From Chamaelirium japonicum (Eukaryota > Streptophyta > Magnoliopsida > Liliales > Melanthiaceae): 64,000 bases of DNA. Location of the stretch: the NCBI GenBank assembly GCA_947650365.1, contig OX393550.1, positions 72,886,978 through 72,950,977 on the forward strand, read 5' to 3'. The notes beneath the pieces were generated by a model. That model searched no databases and was not told where the DNA came from. It worked only from the letters and a program-made list of their open reading frames with translations. Positions 10,990 through 26,134 of the stretch are shown in pieces (the stretch's first letter is position 1; each line of letters opens with the position of its first letter). The position numbers and the translations under genes are program-made.

Positions 10990-12234
10990 CAACGGTCATA
11001 GACTGTCGTTTATCTGATTCCAGTTTTTTTAAAAGAGAAAACGTACATATAAGCGACGTTCCACAACCATCATTTATCTAAAAATTTCCAAATATACGAT
11101 GGTCCAAGTCCGTTGTTTATTCCCTAATCTGTCTGCTTAGACGATGATCTATGTTCATCGTAAAATGCGATGGTCCATGTTTGTCGTTTATTATAAACTA
11201 CAGGCCGATAAATGATAGATATGGTGACCAAGGTTCGAAATCTCCATTTCAGAGAAATTTTGACCTTCTGGATATAAAAATATTTCATAAAAATATTTCG
11301 ACCGTGTTGAAATATTACAATTTTATAAAAATGATAAAAATATTGATTTTTTTATAAAATTTTTTAGTGAAACTCTAGATAGTCATAAACCAAGTATAGA
11401 TACATATTTTGGAACACTCAAATATTATTTATACCCTATCTAGAGGTGTAGAGCTTCACATAGCATATATTCAATGTACTGAATTTGTAAGTCTTGTGCA
11501 ATCTAGCTTGTTTGGTTCGGTTTTGATATATATTTTTTAAATACTTTTAAATCTATTTTTTTGAAAAAAATATTTTTAAAATAAATATTAGTTGGTTATT
11601 AAAATAATATTTTAAATGATTTAGAAAGCAAATCTAAAACAAGAAGTTATGCAAGTTTGAAATTGTGCAAAAATTATGTTAAAATATGAAACACTGTTTT
11701 TTTACTAAGTTTAGAAAAAAGAGTTTTTATACAGGAAAGTTTTTATACATTCCAAATTTTCTAAGACAGACCATGATTTTCTAGATACAGTTGTACTTTT
11801 ACATCTTGTGGAGTTTTTTGAATTAAAAAGGAGTTGATTTAATCACTTTTCTATCATGTGGATTTTATAAAAAATTCGAAAAACTGTTTTCTCCTACTAA
11901 AATTGAAAGTATATTTTTTGATTTTTTTTGATATTTTTATTGAAATCAAATTGGGGGGGGGGGTATTTGCTTATTTATATATATAACTTAAAGTAAATAG
12001 AAAAAATAAAAATCAAGTAAAACGATATTTAATTAAATGTAATTGACAATTCTTGTTTTGCTCGAGACTGTATGCGGGATTTCATATCGAGTTATTATTT
12101 TTTTGATATATTTTTTGATATTTTATGAAATTTATCAATTTTTTGTACCTTGATGGTGATGGTTCTGAATTGTTATTTTTTAGAAAAAAACGACGGTCCA
12201 TGTCCCATTATTCTCTGCCAGTTTTGGTGTAGTG
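10990..12234. mobile_element. CACTA-type remnant (non-autonomous, left end lost)
   Basis: The right end reads CCAGTTTTGGTGTAGTG (ending 12234), the inverse of a CACTACACCAAAACTGG terminus. Sub-terminal motifs of the AACGACGGTCCATGTCC kind occur near that end (12190) and at the left (10990-11200: ACGGTCATAGACTGTCGTTTAT, GATGGTCCAAGTCCGTTGTTTAT, GATGGTCCATGTTTGTCGTTTAT). The matching left terminus is not visible and probably ended at the microsatellite. The interior is AT-rich and non-coding. Confidence 0.65.
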
Positions 12235-12280
12235 CATATGAAGATATTCCGATCTGATTGTGCCCTCGGGTATCCCTGTG

Positions 12281-12284
<4 letters not shown>

Positions 12285-12368
<84 letters not shown>
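12285..12368. repeat. (TA)n microsatellite
   Basis: About 84 bp of TA directly abutting the palindrome at 12369. Confidence 0.97.
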
Positions 12369-12371
<3 letters not shown>

Positions 12372-12486
12372 GCATGCTATAATGCGGCATGCGGTAAGTG
12401 CGGCACCACATAGTAGCCGTCTATGCACTGCTGCGTGCATCGCATACACGCAACGCTGCCGCACGTACCGCATTATAGCATGCCCC
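12369..12486. mobile_element. TA-embedded palindromic element, family 1
   Basis: The left arm GGGGCATGCTATAATGCGGC is mirrored by GCATTATAGCATGCCCC at the right. (TA)n lies directly on both sides. Related copies at 12921, 13596 (half) and 27223. No coding capacity. Confidence 0.75.
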
Positions 12487-12493
12487 TATATAT

Positions 12494-12894
12494 AAGAGGG
12501 CAGGGAGCCTGCACCCGAGGTGTAGCATCATTGCTGCACCTCTCGCTTGTTTACCTCCCTAGAAGTTTTGGAATTTGATAAAATTTGGTGAGGATGTTGT
12601 CTAGAGCAAGATGACCATTCTCACCAATTTTTATCAAATTCCGAAACTTCTAAAGAGATCAAATGGTCGAATCAAAATCGGTAGATTTTAAAGGTAACTA
12701 TGGACAGCTGATTTGCTTCGCCCATTTAACTCCCCTGGATGTTTTGGAATTTGGTGATTTTTTGTGAGGATGATCATCTTACCCTAGACAACACCCTCAC
12801 CAAATTTTATCAAATTCCAAAACTTCTAGGATAGGCAAACAATGGCTGAGGTGCAGCAACGATGCTGCATCTTAGGTCCAGGCTCCCTTTTGCC
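12494..12894. mobile_element. TA-embedded inverted-repeat element, family 2
   Basis: Arms of about 45 bp (GGGAGCCTGCACC... and ...GGTCCAGGCTCCC), with an inner pair of TTTTGGAATTTGATAAAATTTGGTGAGG motifs facing each other. TATATA lies on both sides. The core resembles 27441-27660. Confidence 0.7.
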
Positions 12895-12920
12895 TATATA
12901 TATATATATAAAGAGAGAGA

Positions 12921-13070
12921 GAGAAATGCTATAATGCGGCATGCGATAAGTGCGGCACCGCACCGCAGCCGTCTGATGCACCGTTGCGTCCATCGCATGC
13001 ACGCAACGCGTGCATCAGACGGCTGCGGTGCGATGCCACACGTACCGCATGCCGCATTATAGCATGGCCA
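12921..13070. mobile_element. TA-embedded palindromic element, family 1
   Basis: Long hairpin: ATGCTATAATGCGGCATGCG at the left, CGCATGCCGCATTATAGCAT-type at the right, with a central CGTCTGATGCACCG / CGTGCATCAGACG inversion. (TA)n plus a GA run on the left and (TA)n on the right. Reading frames over it are hairpin artefacts. Confidence 0.75.
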
Positions 13071-13093
13071 TATATATATATATATATATATAT

Positions 13094-16908
<3,815 letters not shown>

Positions 16909-16919
16909 ACATATTGTAA

Positions 16920-17668
16920 TTATTTATTTTTTGATATTTCAAAGGAAAAGGTCACCGGACCTTCGGGAGATGCCACAGCCTGACGCAAGCATACACCGCA
17001 CTCCTGCGATAAGAGAGGCAACGTGCCTCGAAACCACCAATACGCCAACATGCAAAGAAACAGTCGCACACCGGCGGGTCAACAGTATCGCCGCTCCGGC
17101 GTGCACTCCAGACGTCAGAAACCGACGACGAGACCCCACAAACCAGCGAGCATATATACAAACGCTCCACCGCAAAAAAAAAAAAAAAAACAAAACATAA
17201 CAAGTGAGGAACACCAGCCGGATCCATTACCACCATCTGCTCCGGTGGTGAAGAAGGGAAGCCGCATCGCTCCGACCAACCTCAGGAACCGGCCGCCGTC
17301 GCCCCGAACCGCCAGGATCTCGAACCGAGCAGAGGTGGGGTCGAGATCACCACAGCAAACATCGGCCGGGTCCCAAAAATTATGAAATTCGCTGCGATTC
17401 AGCCGAAACTCGCGCCCAGAGCTGCTGTCGCCGATCCAAGCTTGGAGGGAGACGCACCGCAGGAACACCGAACACAAAACCCCGCCGGACGATGGAAAAG
17501 CCATATCGATCTATAGGGAATGGGACGGGGCCAGATCCACCCCCCATGATCCTCGCCAATCGGAACCCCTGGCCTCCCTGGCTCCACCGGCATCGCCGGT
17601 GACAGCCGGAGAGACTAAGAAAAATCGAGATCTGAAACCCTAACGAAAGGGAAAAACCGAGGAGCTCC
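16920..17668 (-). mobile_element. Retroposed GC-rich segment with 11-bp target duplication
   Basis: An identical ACATATTGTAA lies on each side (16909-16919 and 17669-17679). On the minus strand the insert ends in an A-rich tail next to the left duplication (plus strand TTATTTATTTTTTG), as LINE-driven insertions do. The body is GC-rich and codon-like, with an internal A17 run at 17165-17181 on the plus strand. I see no known domain in any frame. It could be a LINE 5' portion with a large internal deletion, or a processed transcript of a host gene. The overlapping frames on both strands are therefore not annotated as genes. Confidence 0.65.
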
Positions 17669-17679
17669 ACATATTGTAA

Positions 17680-18604
17680 ATTAAAATAGAGAAATGATCG
17701 ATATTAACCATTATGTTGTTCGTCCATCTAGATCGGGCTATCCAAATGTGGCATCTGATCACATTCGTCTGCTGCACCTGGTCTCGATGGGTGAATCACA
17801 CTTAGCCTGACTGGCAGGCAAGGATCGACGGGTGTGATCAGGCACCACATCAGGATGGCTGAATAGCATTGCTTCAACGGTACCATACCAAAATTCATAG
17901 GACCATCGAATGGCCTTATGGTGGATCTCAGGCGTCCACCTAGGGTTCCTCTAGCTAGAATAATGTTAATTTCCGTACCCGCTAGTTTGCAAGGACAATG
18001 AGATGGATGGTGGAGATTGATGCGTTCCGTATGGTACTAAATTTTGCAATCCGGTACCTAATTGGAACCCTTATTATTATTACGTACCTACTGTTGACTT
18101 CCCGATAGAATAGAGTTGGAAATTTACTTCGGGTTAATCAGCATAAGCTTACTATCACGACAAAAGAGAACTTACGAAGCCTTCCATCCCCGCTGGGATG
18201 CAAGACTGACACGTGTCTAAAGGGTGACGTGTATCAATTTGAAAGCAGATAATCTAGCTTGTGGGGCCCACATCCATATTGGAAGGGCCATGCTGCGTGC
18301 GACACGTACCAAGGGGGGGCCACGTCATTCCCTTATCAAGTAAGTTTCTGGCTAGCCGGGCTGCTGGCTCGATATCGGCTCCACTGGCTCCAAAAGCATG
18401 ATGTTGTTCTTTAGCGGAAAACCTCAACATTTTTTTTTTCGGTGAAAAAAAAAAAAAAAATAGTCCCTAAGCTTATGACATCATTCAAATCATAAAAAGC
18501 CTCATGTAATAGAAATAATTTCACAAAATTGTTGACATTAAAATTGTATACTCTATATGTGTGGCCATCTAAGGGGGCTTTTGGCAATGGGAACAACTGT
18601 TTCG
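17680..18604. other. Intergenic, nothing recognised
   Basis: Mixed-composition DNA without repeats or a reading frame that carries motifs. A run of A and T at 18429-18461 is present. Confidence 0.5.
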
Positions 18605-18612
18605 CTTATTTC

Positions 18613-19039
18613 TAGGGCGGCAATGGGTCGTGTCGGGTCGGGTTCGTGTCGTGTCTAGTTTTGGATCATGTCCAAAACCTTCTAGATCCGGACCCGACCT
18701 GTTTAGACCCGATAAGACCTGTTAGACCCGTTTATCACACGGGTTTATTCAGTTTACCCGATCCGACTCGACTCGACCCGACCTAACCCAATAAACCCGC
18801 TGATACTATGTATTACAGTATTGGATTGCGAGTAGACCCGACCCGACACGACCCGTTGAATATTAAACGGGTCTTCTCGGGTCTACCGTAACCAGACCCT
18901 AAATCCGGACCCGACCCGTTTATTAAACGGGTCTATCGTGTCGAACCTTTTACGACCCGAACCCATTTAGTCCTGACCTGACCAGACCCGCTAACTTCGT
19001 GTTGGATCTGCCGTGTCGGATCCGAAATTGCCAACCCTA
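18613..19039. mobile_element. hAT-type MITE, GGGTCGGG family
   Basis: Ends TAGGGCGGCAATGGG and AATTGCCAACCCTA, with 8-bp duplications CTTATTTC (18605-18612) and TTTATTTC (19040-19047), 7 of 8 identical. The interior is a run of GGGTCGTGTCGGGTC at one end and ACCCGACCCG at the other. Confidence 0.8.
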
Positions 19040-19047
19040 TTTATTTC

Positions 19048-20640
19048 TCATCCAGTAGGGAGTATTTCGAACAATTATTATTTTTTAGTGTAAATATATT
19101 CGTCAACCATCCGGCTAGTCTAGAAACTCACAAAACGATCAAATCTTGTTCCAATTCCTTCATTTCTGCGGAACAAAAGATATATGTTATTTTTAAAATA
19201 AAAACGGGTGATGCCAAACAACTCCTAAGTTTACAAATTTTTTTTTCATTTCTATTCTTCAATTTATATATAACTAGAAAAATATTTATATATTTTCAAC
19301 TTTCAAATTAACTACATCAATGATTCAGTTTCATACGACCCACGCGCTAAATAAGTAATTGAGAGTGGTCTTTGTATTCTCCTTGGGTGCACATCGGTCC
19401 AGTACGGTCAGCCATGAGCCCAAATTAGCCTTAAGATCTTGAGCCGAATCATCCTCTATTATGTAGTGGTTTCAAGTCAAATTAACTTATAGTTTTGAGT
19501 ACATCTCTCAATCAAAACATAACATAATATATTATATTTCAACCATTATTAGATTAGATTGTTTTAGATCTAAGGCCCAAGGGTTAACATAAAAAAAAAT
19601 TCTCATGGTCCCCTGATCGAGACTCAGATTTTATCCAGATCCTTACGAGTCTCAAGTTTGAAACCGACTGTTCTTTTGTGAATTCGATGCTCAACGGTAT
19701 AACAACCTTCTATTGTACTATCCACGATCCGAATACGATTTGATTCTTACTGAAACGGATATGGATTGGGTTCTTGATCCGATGATCCAATAATGTTCTG
19801 AATATCTGATAATCCGATCCGTTGACAGATCTACCCCCAATCATCAATCGGCATCTCCCTCCGATTTGGCCGGTTTGGTCGGAGAAGGATGTGGACAAGG
19901 GAGAGGGGAGACGATCAACGCTGTTGTAGCCGCGATAGTAAAACACCCCCTGGCGTATATTATATAGTATAGATGACCTATAGATCAAAGATACCAAGTC
20001 ATGTGGGAAAAGAAAAAGTAATTTAAAATTATAAACTTCTCAATAGATAGTATGAGTATTCCAACTTCTAGGGACCACCCTTCCTCACAATTTCAAACTT
20101 GAAAATGTTCAATGTGATGTCACGAAGGTCGGGACTTAGGGGTCACATGGTTCTACGTACAAATAATACTAAGTACATACATGTAAACTACTGGTATACG
20201 TTGACCTTCATTATTGCATATATCCAATCACCACTTGCCACGTATACTAGTAAAAGGCTTGTATGAACTTATGTACCGTCCTCAACCACACTCGACGCCC
20301 CTGGAATCGCCAGCTGGCCGGATGGTTCGCCCGATGTTAGGTCCCTCGGGTGAGTCATCACCATACATACATCATCCATGTGGAAGCCTGGCTCCTCACA
20401 CCAGCCGATGAGCCATGCAAGAACGCCGTGAACGTGAAATATCTCAGAAAGTCGTGGGACCCACCCGCCCATCCATCTCACCCTAGCGTCATTCTAGGGC
20501 TACGTGGCAACTATGTGGTCAACGCCAGCTAATGGGAAAGCTAACTCCTTTTTCATGGAGCCTCATTTCTAGGGTTTTTGTTCTGAAAGAGCTTTAGTCC
20601 CCTGTAAATTTAAACCCCAGAGAGAGAGAGACACGTCGAC
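19048..20640. other. Intergenic region upstream of the MYB gene
   Basis: No gene or transposon boundary recognised. The last 150 bases contain promoter-type motifs described separately. Confidence 0.5.
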
Positions 20641-20668
20641 ATTGTGGCCGGCACCGAATCCTGTTGAC

Positions 20669-20735
<67 letters not shown>

Positions 20736-20740
20736 TTAAA
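20502..20740 (+). promoter_or_regulatory. MYB gene core promoter with ABRE-, W-box- and TATA-like motifs
   Basis: Upstream of the MYB start are ACGTGGC (20502-20508, ABRE/G-box core), TTGACT (20664-20669, W-box core), a 60-bp CT tract and TATTTAAA (20733-20740), a good TATA box about 150 bases before the start codon. Abscisic-acid or stress control would fit the likely MYB subgroup, but that is inference from motifs only. Confidence 0.5.
20672..20732 (+). repeat. (CT)n tract next to the TATA box
   Basis: About 30 CT units directly upstream of the TATA-like box. Pyrimidine tracts are frequent in plant core promoters. The Ser-Leu repeat frames over it are artefacts. Confidence 0.9.
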
Positions 20741-20889
20741 CCACACGTACACTTCCCTCCCGTTCAAACCCCATTTCCTTTGGGACCCAACAACCATCTC
20801 TCTTCGGATCATCACCCCCTCATCGGTCGAGCTGTTCATCGATCTCATCGAACCACCGAAGAGCAGCACCGGGTTTGATTCTCGGCGAC

Positions 20890-22202
20890 ATGGGGCGAGC
20901 TCCGTGCTGCGACAAGAACGGATTGAAGAAGGGGCCGTGGACCCCCGAGGAGGATCAGAAGCTCGTCGACTACATACAGAAGCACGGCCACGGGAGCTGG
21001 CGAACCCTGCCGAAGAATGCCGGTGAGTCACCCCTCGTACCAGCTTGGAGGGGATGGAGATCGATCGAGCTGGTTCATGTTGTGTTAGCCTGTTTTGATT
21101 GCTCATGATGGCTTGAGTTGACCCATTCGACGTGGCTTTCGCAGGGCTTGCGAGGTGCGGGAAGAGCTGCCGGCTCCGGTGGACGAACTATCTCCGGCCG
21201 GACATCAAAAGGGGGAGGTTTTCATTTGACGAGGAGGAGGCAATCATCCAATTACACAGCATATTAGGAAACAAGTAGGAGCTCTTTGAATAATTCTCAA
21301 TAATTAGTTATAGAAAATTCTTTATCATCGACACATTTATTCAATTTCCTTCTTTTTTTTTTTTCTATAATTTCAGGTGGTCGGCGATCGCCGCCCGCCT
21401 GCCGGGACGGACCGACAATGAGATCAAGAACTATTGGAACACCCACATCAGAAAGAGGCTCCTTCGGATGGGGATCGACCCCGTTACTCACAGCCCCCGC
21501 TTGGATCTTCTCGACCTCTCGTCGCTTCTTGGGCCCTTGCTGTACGATCCAACTCAAGCCGACGTCTCGCGGCTGCTCGGCGTCGAACCCCTCGTCAATC
21601 CGGAGCTGGTGAGGCTAGCCACCACCCTCCTATCGTCCCAAACCCAAAGCTCCAGCTTCATCAACCAAGTCGGCCTCCAAGAACCACCATGCTTCCCCAA
21701 CACCCAACTACAAAATCCCTTCTCGTCCTTCCAAGAGATGCCAACTTGCACCGCATCAAATGCTCAGCTGCTCGGCGAGGCGCAGATCATGCAAGCCAAT
21801 GCGGGGCAATTCACGGCGAGCTTCGCGGCCTCGACCGATTTCAGCTACCAAAATCGTATCTACTCCGAGAACTCGAACCTCGACGCGCCCAACATACAGA
21901 GCTATGAGCTTCCTTCTGTTCTAGCAGATCCAGCGTCATCAAGCCCGGCTGGTTTGTACTCGACGTCGAATTATATCCCCACTTCCGTGCTGTCAACACC
22001 GGCGTCGAGCCCCGCCCATGTGAACTCCACATCGAACTGCAACTTCACTTCCGGCCTATCGACGCCGGCGTCGAGCCCGACCCATTTGAACTCCCCATCG
22101 ACGTATGTCAACGGCAACACCGAAGACGAGAGGGACAGCTATTGTAGTGAGCTTTTTAAGTTCTCAATTCCTGATCTATTGGATGTGGGTGACTTCATGT
22201 AA
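20890..22202 (+). CDS. R2R3-MYB transcription factor
   Basis: Three exons: 20890-21022 (133 nt), 21145-21274 (130 nt) and 21377-22202, joined at GT...AG introns. The total of 1089 nt gives 362 residues. The 133 and 130 nt exons are the canonical sizes of plant R2R3-MYB genes. The protein begins [18 protein letters not shown]2 (about 14-61) and R3 (about 67-112) carry the regularly spaced Trp residues, with the usual Phe at the first R3 position (GRFSF), and the motif [39 protein letters not shown] follows, as in the MYB41/74/102 group and the related MYB9/107/39 groups; these act in stress responses, cuticle and suberin. The C-terminus is Ser/Thr/Pro-rich with three SXXSTPASSP repeats (about 260-310) and an acidic end (DLLDVGDFM), a probable activation domain. 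It should be a nuclear DNA-binding protein. Exact subgroup is uncertain; the gene looks intact. Confidence 0.93.
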
Positions 22203-22262
22203 AGAGAGAGAAAGAAGAGAGAGAAAGAAGAGAGAGAGAGAGAGAAAAGAAGAAGAAGGAGA
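22203..22262 (+). repeat. GA-rich tract in the MYB 3' UTR
   Basis: AGAGAGAAAGAAGAG-type purine run immediately after the stop codon, mirroring the CT tract in the promoter. Confidence 0.85.
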
Positions 22263-23158
22263 AGAAGCAAACATGAGTTTGTATATTTGAATGTGAATGC
22301 ATGTATTCTGAGACAAATGGAACCTTTTGACAATATTTCTTTTTATGACACGTGGTAAAATAGGGATATGTGTTTCTTTGAGAACAGTACTTGGCTTCTT
22401 GGCACCAAGCAGGGCTGACGTGGCACTATATGAGAGGGCCGGCCAGTATGTGAAATGATTTAAAGAACAGTACTTGGCTCTCCTGCACCAGGTCCAACTC
22501 ACCCGGGCGAGCCAGAGGCTGCGTGTGCGATCTAGCCACTTGATTGAGTGCTGTGATACATTTTTTGTCCTATAGAGAGGATGTGTGTGGCTCTAGGGTT
22601 CGTACGTTAGAGATCGTTAACGAAAGCTAAACGACAAGAGAGAGAGAACCACAACACCAAAATCAAGAGAGAGAGAGAACCACAACACCAAAATCAGGTT
22701 TTTAAAATACATATAGTCTTTACAAAGTTTTTTAGTAACGAAAAACAACTGTTATTAATATGACGTTACAAATATTTGTACCGGTTTTAGGAGCGGTTAT
22801 AACCAAGAGAAATATAGTTTTAGTAACGGTGATAACTGTTACTAATTTTTTTTGTAACATATTTAGGGAAGCAGATTTCATCAATTATTGATCAGGTTTG
22901 TAGCATGTATAACTGTTACCAAGTTTGATAATGATTACTAATGTTATTTATTCAATTCTGAATTTGTTATGATAATTTGAACGTTAGACATAGTGAATGG
23001 TTTTTTTGTATATGTTTGTAATGGTTATAAGTGTTACGAATAATATGTAAGGTTTTTTTAAAATAAAATAGAAATAATTTTTGCATAGTAACGTAATGCA
23101 CCACATTATTCCTGCTATCAAACGCACCAACCAAATATACATTACATCATGCGTTCCA
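22263..23158. other. Intergenic region, CACTA-like AT-rich repeats
   Basis: From about 22710, short motifs such as GTAACGGTGATAACTGTTAC recur in both orientations, in the style of sub-terminal repeats of CACTA elements, but I see no CACTA terminus. A short direct repeat of AGAGAGAACCACAACACCAAAATCA lies at 22638-22696. No gene. Confidence 0.4.
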
Positions 23159-23163
23159 AAAAA

Positions 23164-23874
23164 TGTTGAGGATGCTGGGTTAAAACATGCCCTCAACATG
23201 TCCAATGTACGTGCGCGAAGGATGACGGAAGACGGAGCGACTACGGAGCGAAAAAGGGGCTTGGTGCCCTAAGCGCCAACCCGAGGTGGCCCAACCCGCG
23301 CTCATGAAACTGAAGCCCAGGGAGCAAGTTCTGGCACATACCTAGGGCGCCAGGCACTGGATAGACATGCGCAGAACATGGTTTCGGTTGTGGATTTTCA
23401 TGGATTTTCGAGAGAACTTTTAGGAGTTTGTTTCTATCTTTTCTTCTAGATTTTGCACGAACTTGGGGCTATAAAAAGACCCTAAGTATGAAGAATTAAA
23501 GGATGATCATGGTGGTACATGAGTATCCCGGGTTTGGGTTTAGAAGGTAGCCGTCATCAAGGGAGAGGGAGAGGAAACCATTGGAGACTGGAGGGTTTTC
23601 GGGAAGAGTTTCTGCTTGTCTTCGGGGTGTAAGGCTGCTGGATCTATTCTCCTTGGGGGGATATCTTTGTGGGTGTATGAGGGATTTGTTAGAACAATTG
23701 TTCTTGTACTCAGGTTTTTCCCATACAAGTTAATTCATTGATCGATAGTTGCCAGAATTTCTTGGGTGTTTTGCTTGTTCTTTCTATTGCTCGTTCTTAT
23801 CGGAGGTCGTTTCCACTGTGGTAGTACTATGCAAGTCGTGTTCCGCTGCGCGAGGGCCTCGGATCACAACAACA
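23164..23874 (+). repeat. 5' LTR of LARD-like copy 1
   Basis: Starts TGTTGAGGATGCTGGGTT and ends GATCACAACAACA. Confidence 0.75.
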
Positions 23875-24972
23875 AATGGTATCAGTGCTTCTTATTGGTG
23901 ATCCGAGGAGGCTCTAGATCAATTGCGTAGATCAAGGTAGACCGAGGAAAAGGAACTGAGGTGCACTTACGGCACACGGTGTGACGGAGGACCTGGGAGC
24001 GACATCCAAGGAGGAAACTAGAAGCACGGAGGGAGGTTGCGGTATAGCACCTTTCCCCCGGGGAGGCTTGTTGGCAACGACGATCGGTGCCCTAGGCGAA
24101 GGGAACGGCGGGGAGAGGCACGATCCAGTGCTCTCCGGGTGGTTCGGGTCTTCGGAGGAGATTGCGATCGAGCACCTCCTTCCTCGGGGCGGTTCAAGAC
24201 ACCGAAGGTGTTAGCCTGGAGGAGGGTGCGGTCTTGGCACCTATTCCCAGGCTTGACGGTTTGCGGAGAGAAAGTCATGATGGCATGGTATGTATGGGTG
24301 CCTGGATCGAGTGGGAGTACCTCGATGGCATTGGAGTTGCCGACGAGCGGACTAATGTGGGTTGCCGATGAGCAACTGGTGGAGGTGCCGACGAGCACTG
24401 ATGCGGATCGCTGACGGGTGATGGGGGCACTGACGGGCGTGGTAGCCGCAGGCACGGCCGCGGGCACACCTGTGGTTTAACAGTGTGCAGTGGTTGTGAT
24501 AGATGGTGGAAAAATAGCAACGACGGTCATGGTGGTGGCGGACTCAGCTGCGAGCACACCTGTGGTGCAGCAGGGTACGTGCAAAAGATATTGGAGCGTT
24601 GACCGACGGGTAATGGCTCAAGAGCGATGAGTGCAGAAAGCATCGCAGAGTGAATCAAGGGCCGTGGTTTACGGCGAGGTTGTCGACTGACGATGGGTGG
24701 AGCTTCCATGATCATGACAATAACCGGAAGAGTTGCGGCACATGCACGGTGTTTGGTGGAAAACTAGGGTGCCGGTAGAGCATGTTTTGGGGCGAGATTG
24801 ATCAGTAGGTCGGACAAGTTGAAAGACTTGGGCAATTACCAAGCTGGGTGATTGGGCTCTTGGTGCGGGGGCAAATGGGCGACGACGATCAGGAGATGGA
24901 TTCACAGTTCAAAGAAATGAAGTTGATATGCAAGATTTTTACTCTTGTCTTGTTTAAAGTCAAGGTGGAGAT

Positions 24973-25654
24973 TGTTGAGGACGTTGGCTTAAAACAAGCC
25001 CTTAACATGTTTAAGGTTCGTGCGTGAAGAATGGCGGAAGACGGAGTGGCTACGGAGTGAAGACAGAGCAAAAAATAGGCCTGGCACCTTGGGTGCCAAC
25101 CTGGGGTGGCCAGGCCCGCGCGCAGGAAACTGGCGCCCAGGGCGCCAGGCACCGGATAGGCATGCGCGGGAAGCGGTTTCAGTTGCAGGTTTTCGTGGGA
25201 TTCCGAGAGAACTTTTAAGAGTTTGTTTCTATCTTTTCTCCTAGGTCTTGCACGAACTTGGGGCTTTAAAAGGACCCCTAAAGATGAAGAAAGGATAATC
25301 ATGGTGGCACATGAGTATCCCGGGTTAGGTTTTAGAAGGTAGCCATCATCAATGGAGAGGGAGAGGAAACCATTGGATACCGGAGGGTTTTCGGAATGGG
25401 TTTCTTCTTGTCTTCGGGATGTAAGGCTGCGGAATCTATTCTCTTGTGGGGATCTCTTTGTGGGTGTTTGAGAGATTGGTTAGAGATAAATGTTCTTGTA
25501 CTCGGGTTTTTCACATACTAGTAAATCTATTAATCGGCTTCTTAGGTGTTCTCCTTGTACTTTCTTTTGCTCAGTCTTGTCAGAGGTTGTCTCCACCGTG
25601 GTGGTATTACGCAAGTCATGTTCCACTGCGCAAGGGCCTCAGATCGCAACAACA
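24973..25654 (+). repeat. 3' LTR of LARD-like copy 1
   Basis: Starts TGTTGAGGACGTTGGCTT and ends GATCGCAACAACA. Confidence 0.75.
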
Positions 25655-26088
25655 AAAAATAGTATACACCACATCATCCATACATACTAGAGCCTACAAG
25701 TAGAGTATGAAAGATCAATTACAACAGATTTTATTGCAAAGTTCCAAGAGATTTTGTCGAATAATTTTTTTAGTTTTTGCAACAATGTTCTAGGATTTTT
25801 TTTGTGAAATTCCCTTCGACTAGGGAAAGGGTTTAGGCTATACCCCAACCTGTCTACTATAGCACAAAAGAAGGCGCATGCGATGTGACTTAAACCTCCC
25901 ATTACAAAGAAAAAAAGATCCAACAACAAAAACTTCTCCAACCCTTCCCAAAGGCACAAAAAAATGAAAGAGACACACTAGGTACCACAACTTAATTGGG
26001 GCTCTAGACCTCTCCAAATCACGGATGTGAGCAAGTATGACCTTGATATCCTCCTCCTCATTGGAGAAATTGAAACAGATAGAGAAGG

Positions 26089-26090
<2 letters not shown>

Positions 26091-26132
<42 letters not shown>
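26091..26132. repeat. (TA)n microsatellite
   Basis: About 42 bp of AT. No palindrome adjoins it. Confidence 0.95.

Positions 26133-26134
<2 letters not shown>

Larger units (their letters stand above)
23164..25654 (+). mobile_element. Non-autonomous LTR retrotransposon without coding interior (LARD-like), copy 1
   Basis: Two LTRs (23164-23874; 24973-25654) surround about 1.1 kb. A primer site TGGTATCAGTGC (initiator-tRNA-Met type) lies just inside the left LTR at 23877, and a purine tract CAAGGTGGAGAT precedes the right one, fixing plus-strand orientation. AAAAA on each side (23159-23163 and 25655-25659) is a compatible target duplication, though low in information. The interior has no gag or pol motif. 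The two LTRs differ visibly (of the order of 10-15% in the stretch compared by eye), so the insertion is old. It would rely on enzymes from another element. Confidence 0.75.

Noticed and set aside
20642-21026. Ser-Leu repeat proteins near 20642-21026 and 3226-3750
   Set aside because: They are (CT)n tracts in a promoter and in a probable solo LTR, and at 20.9 kb they overlap the real MYB frame.
21554-22032. Minus-strand frames opposite the MYB third exon, and the 157-residue plus-strand frame
   Set aside because: Shadows of the real MYB frame, which is supported by conserved motifs and exon structure.
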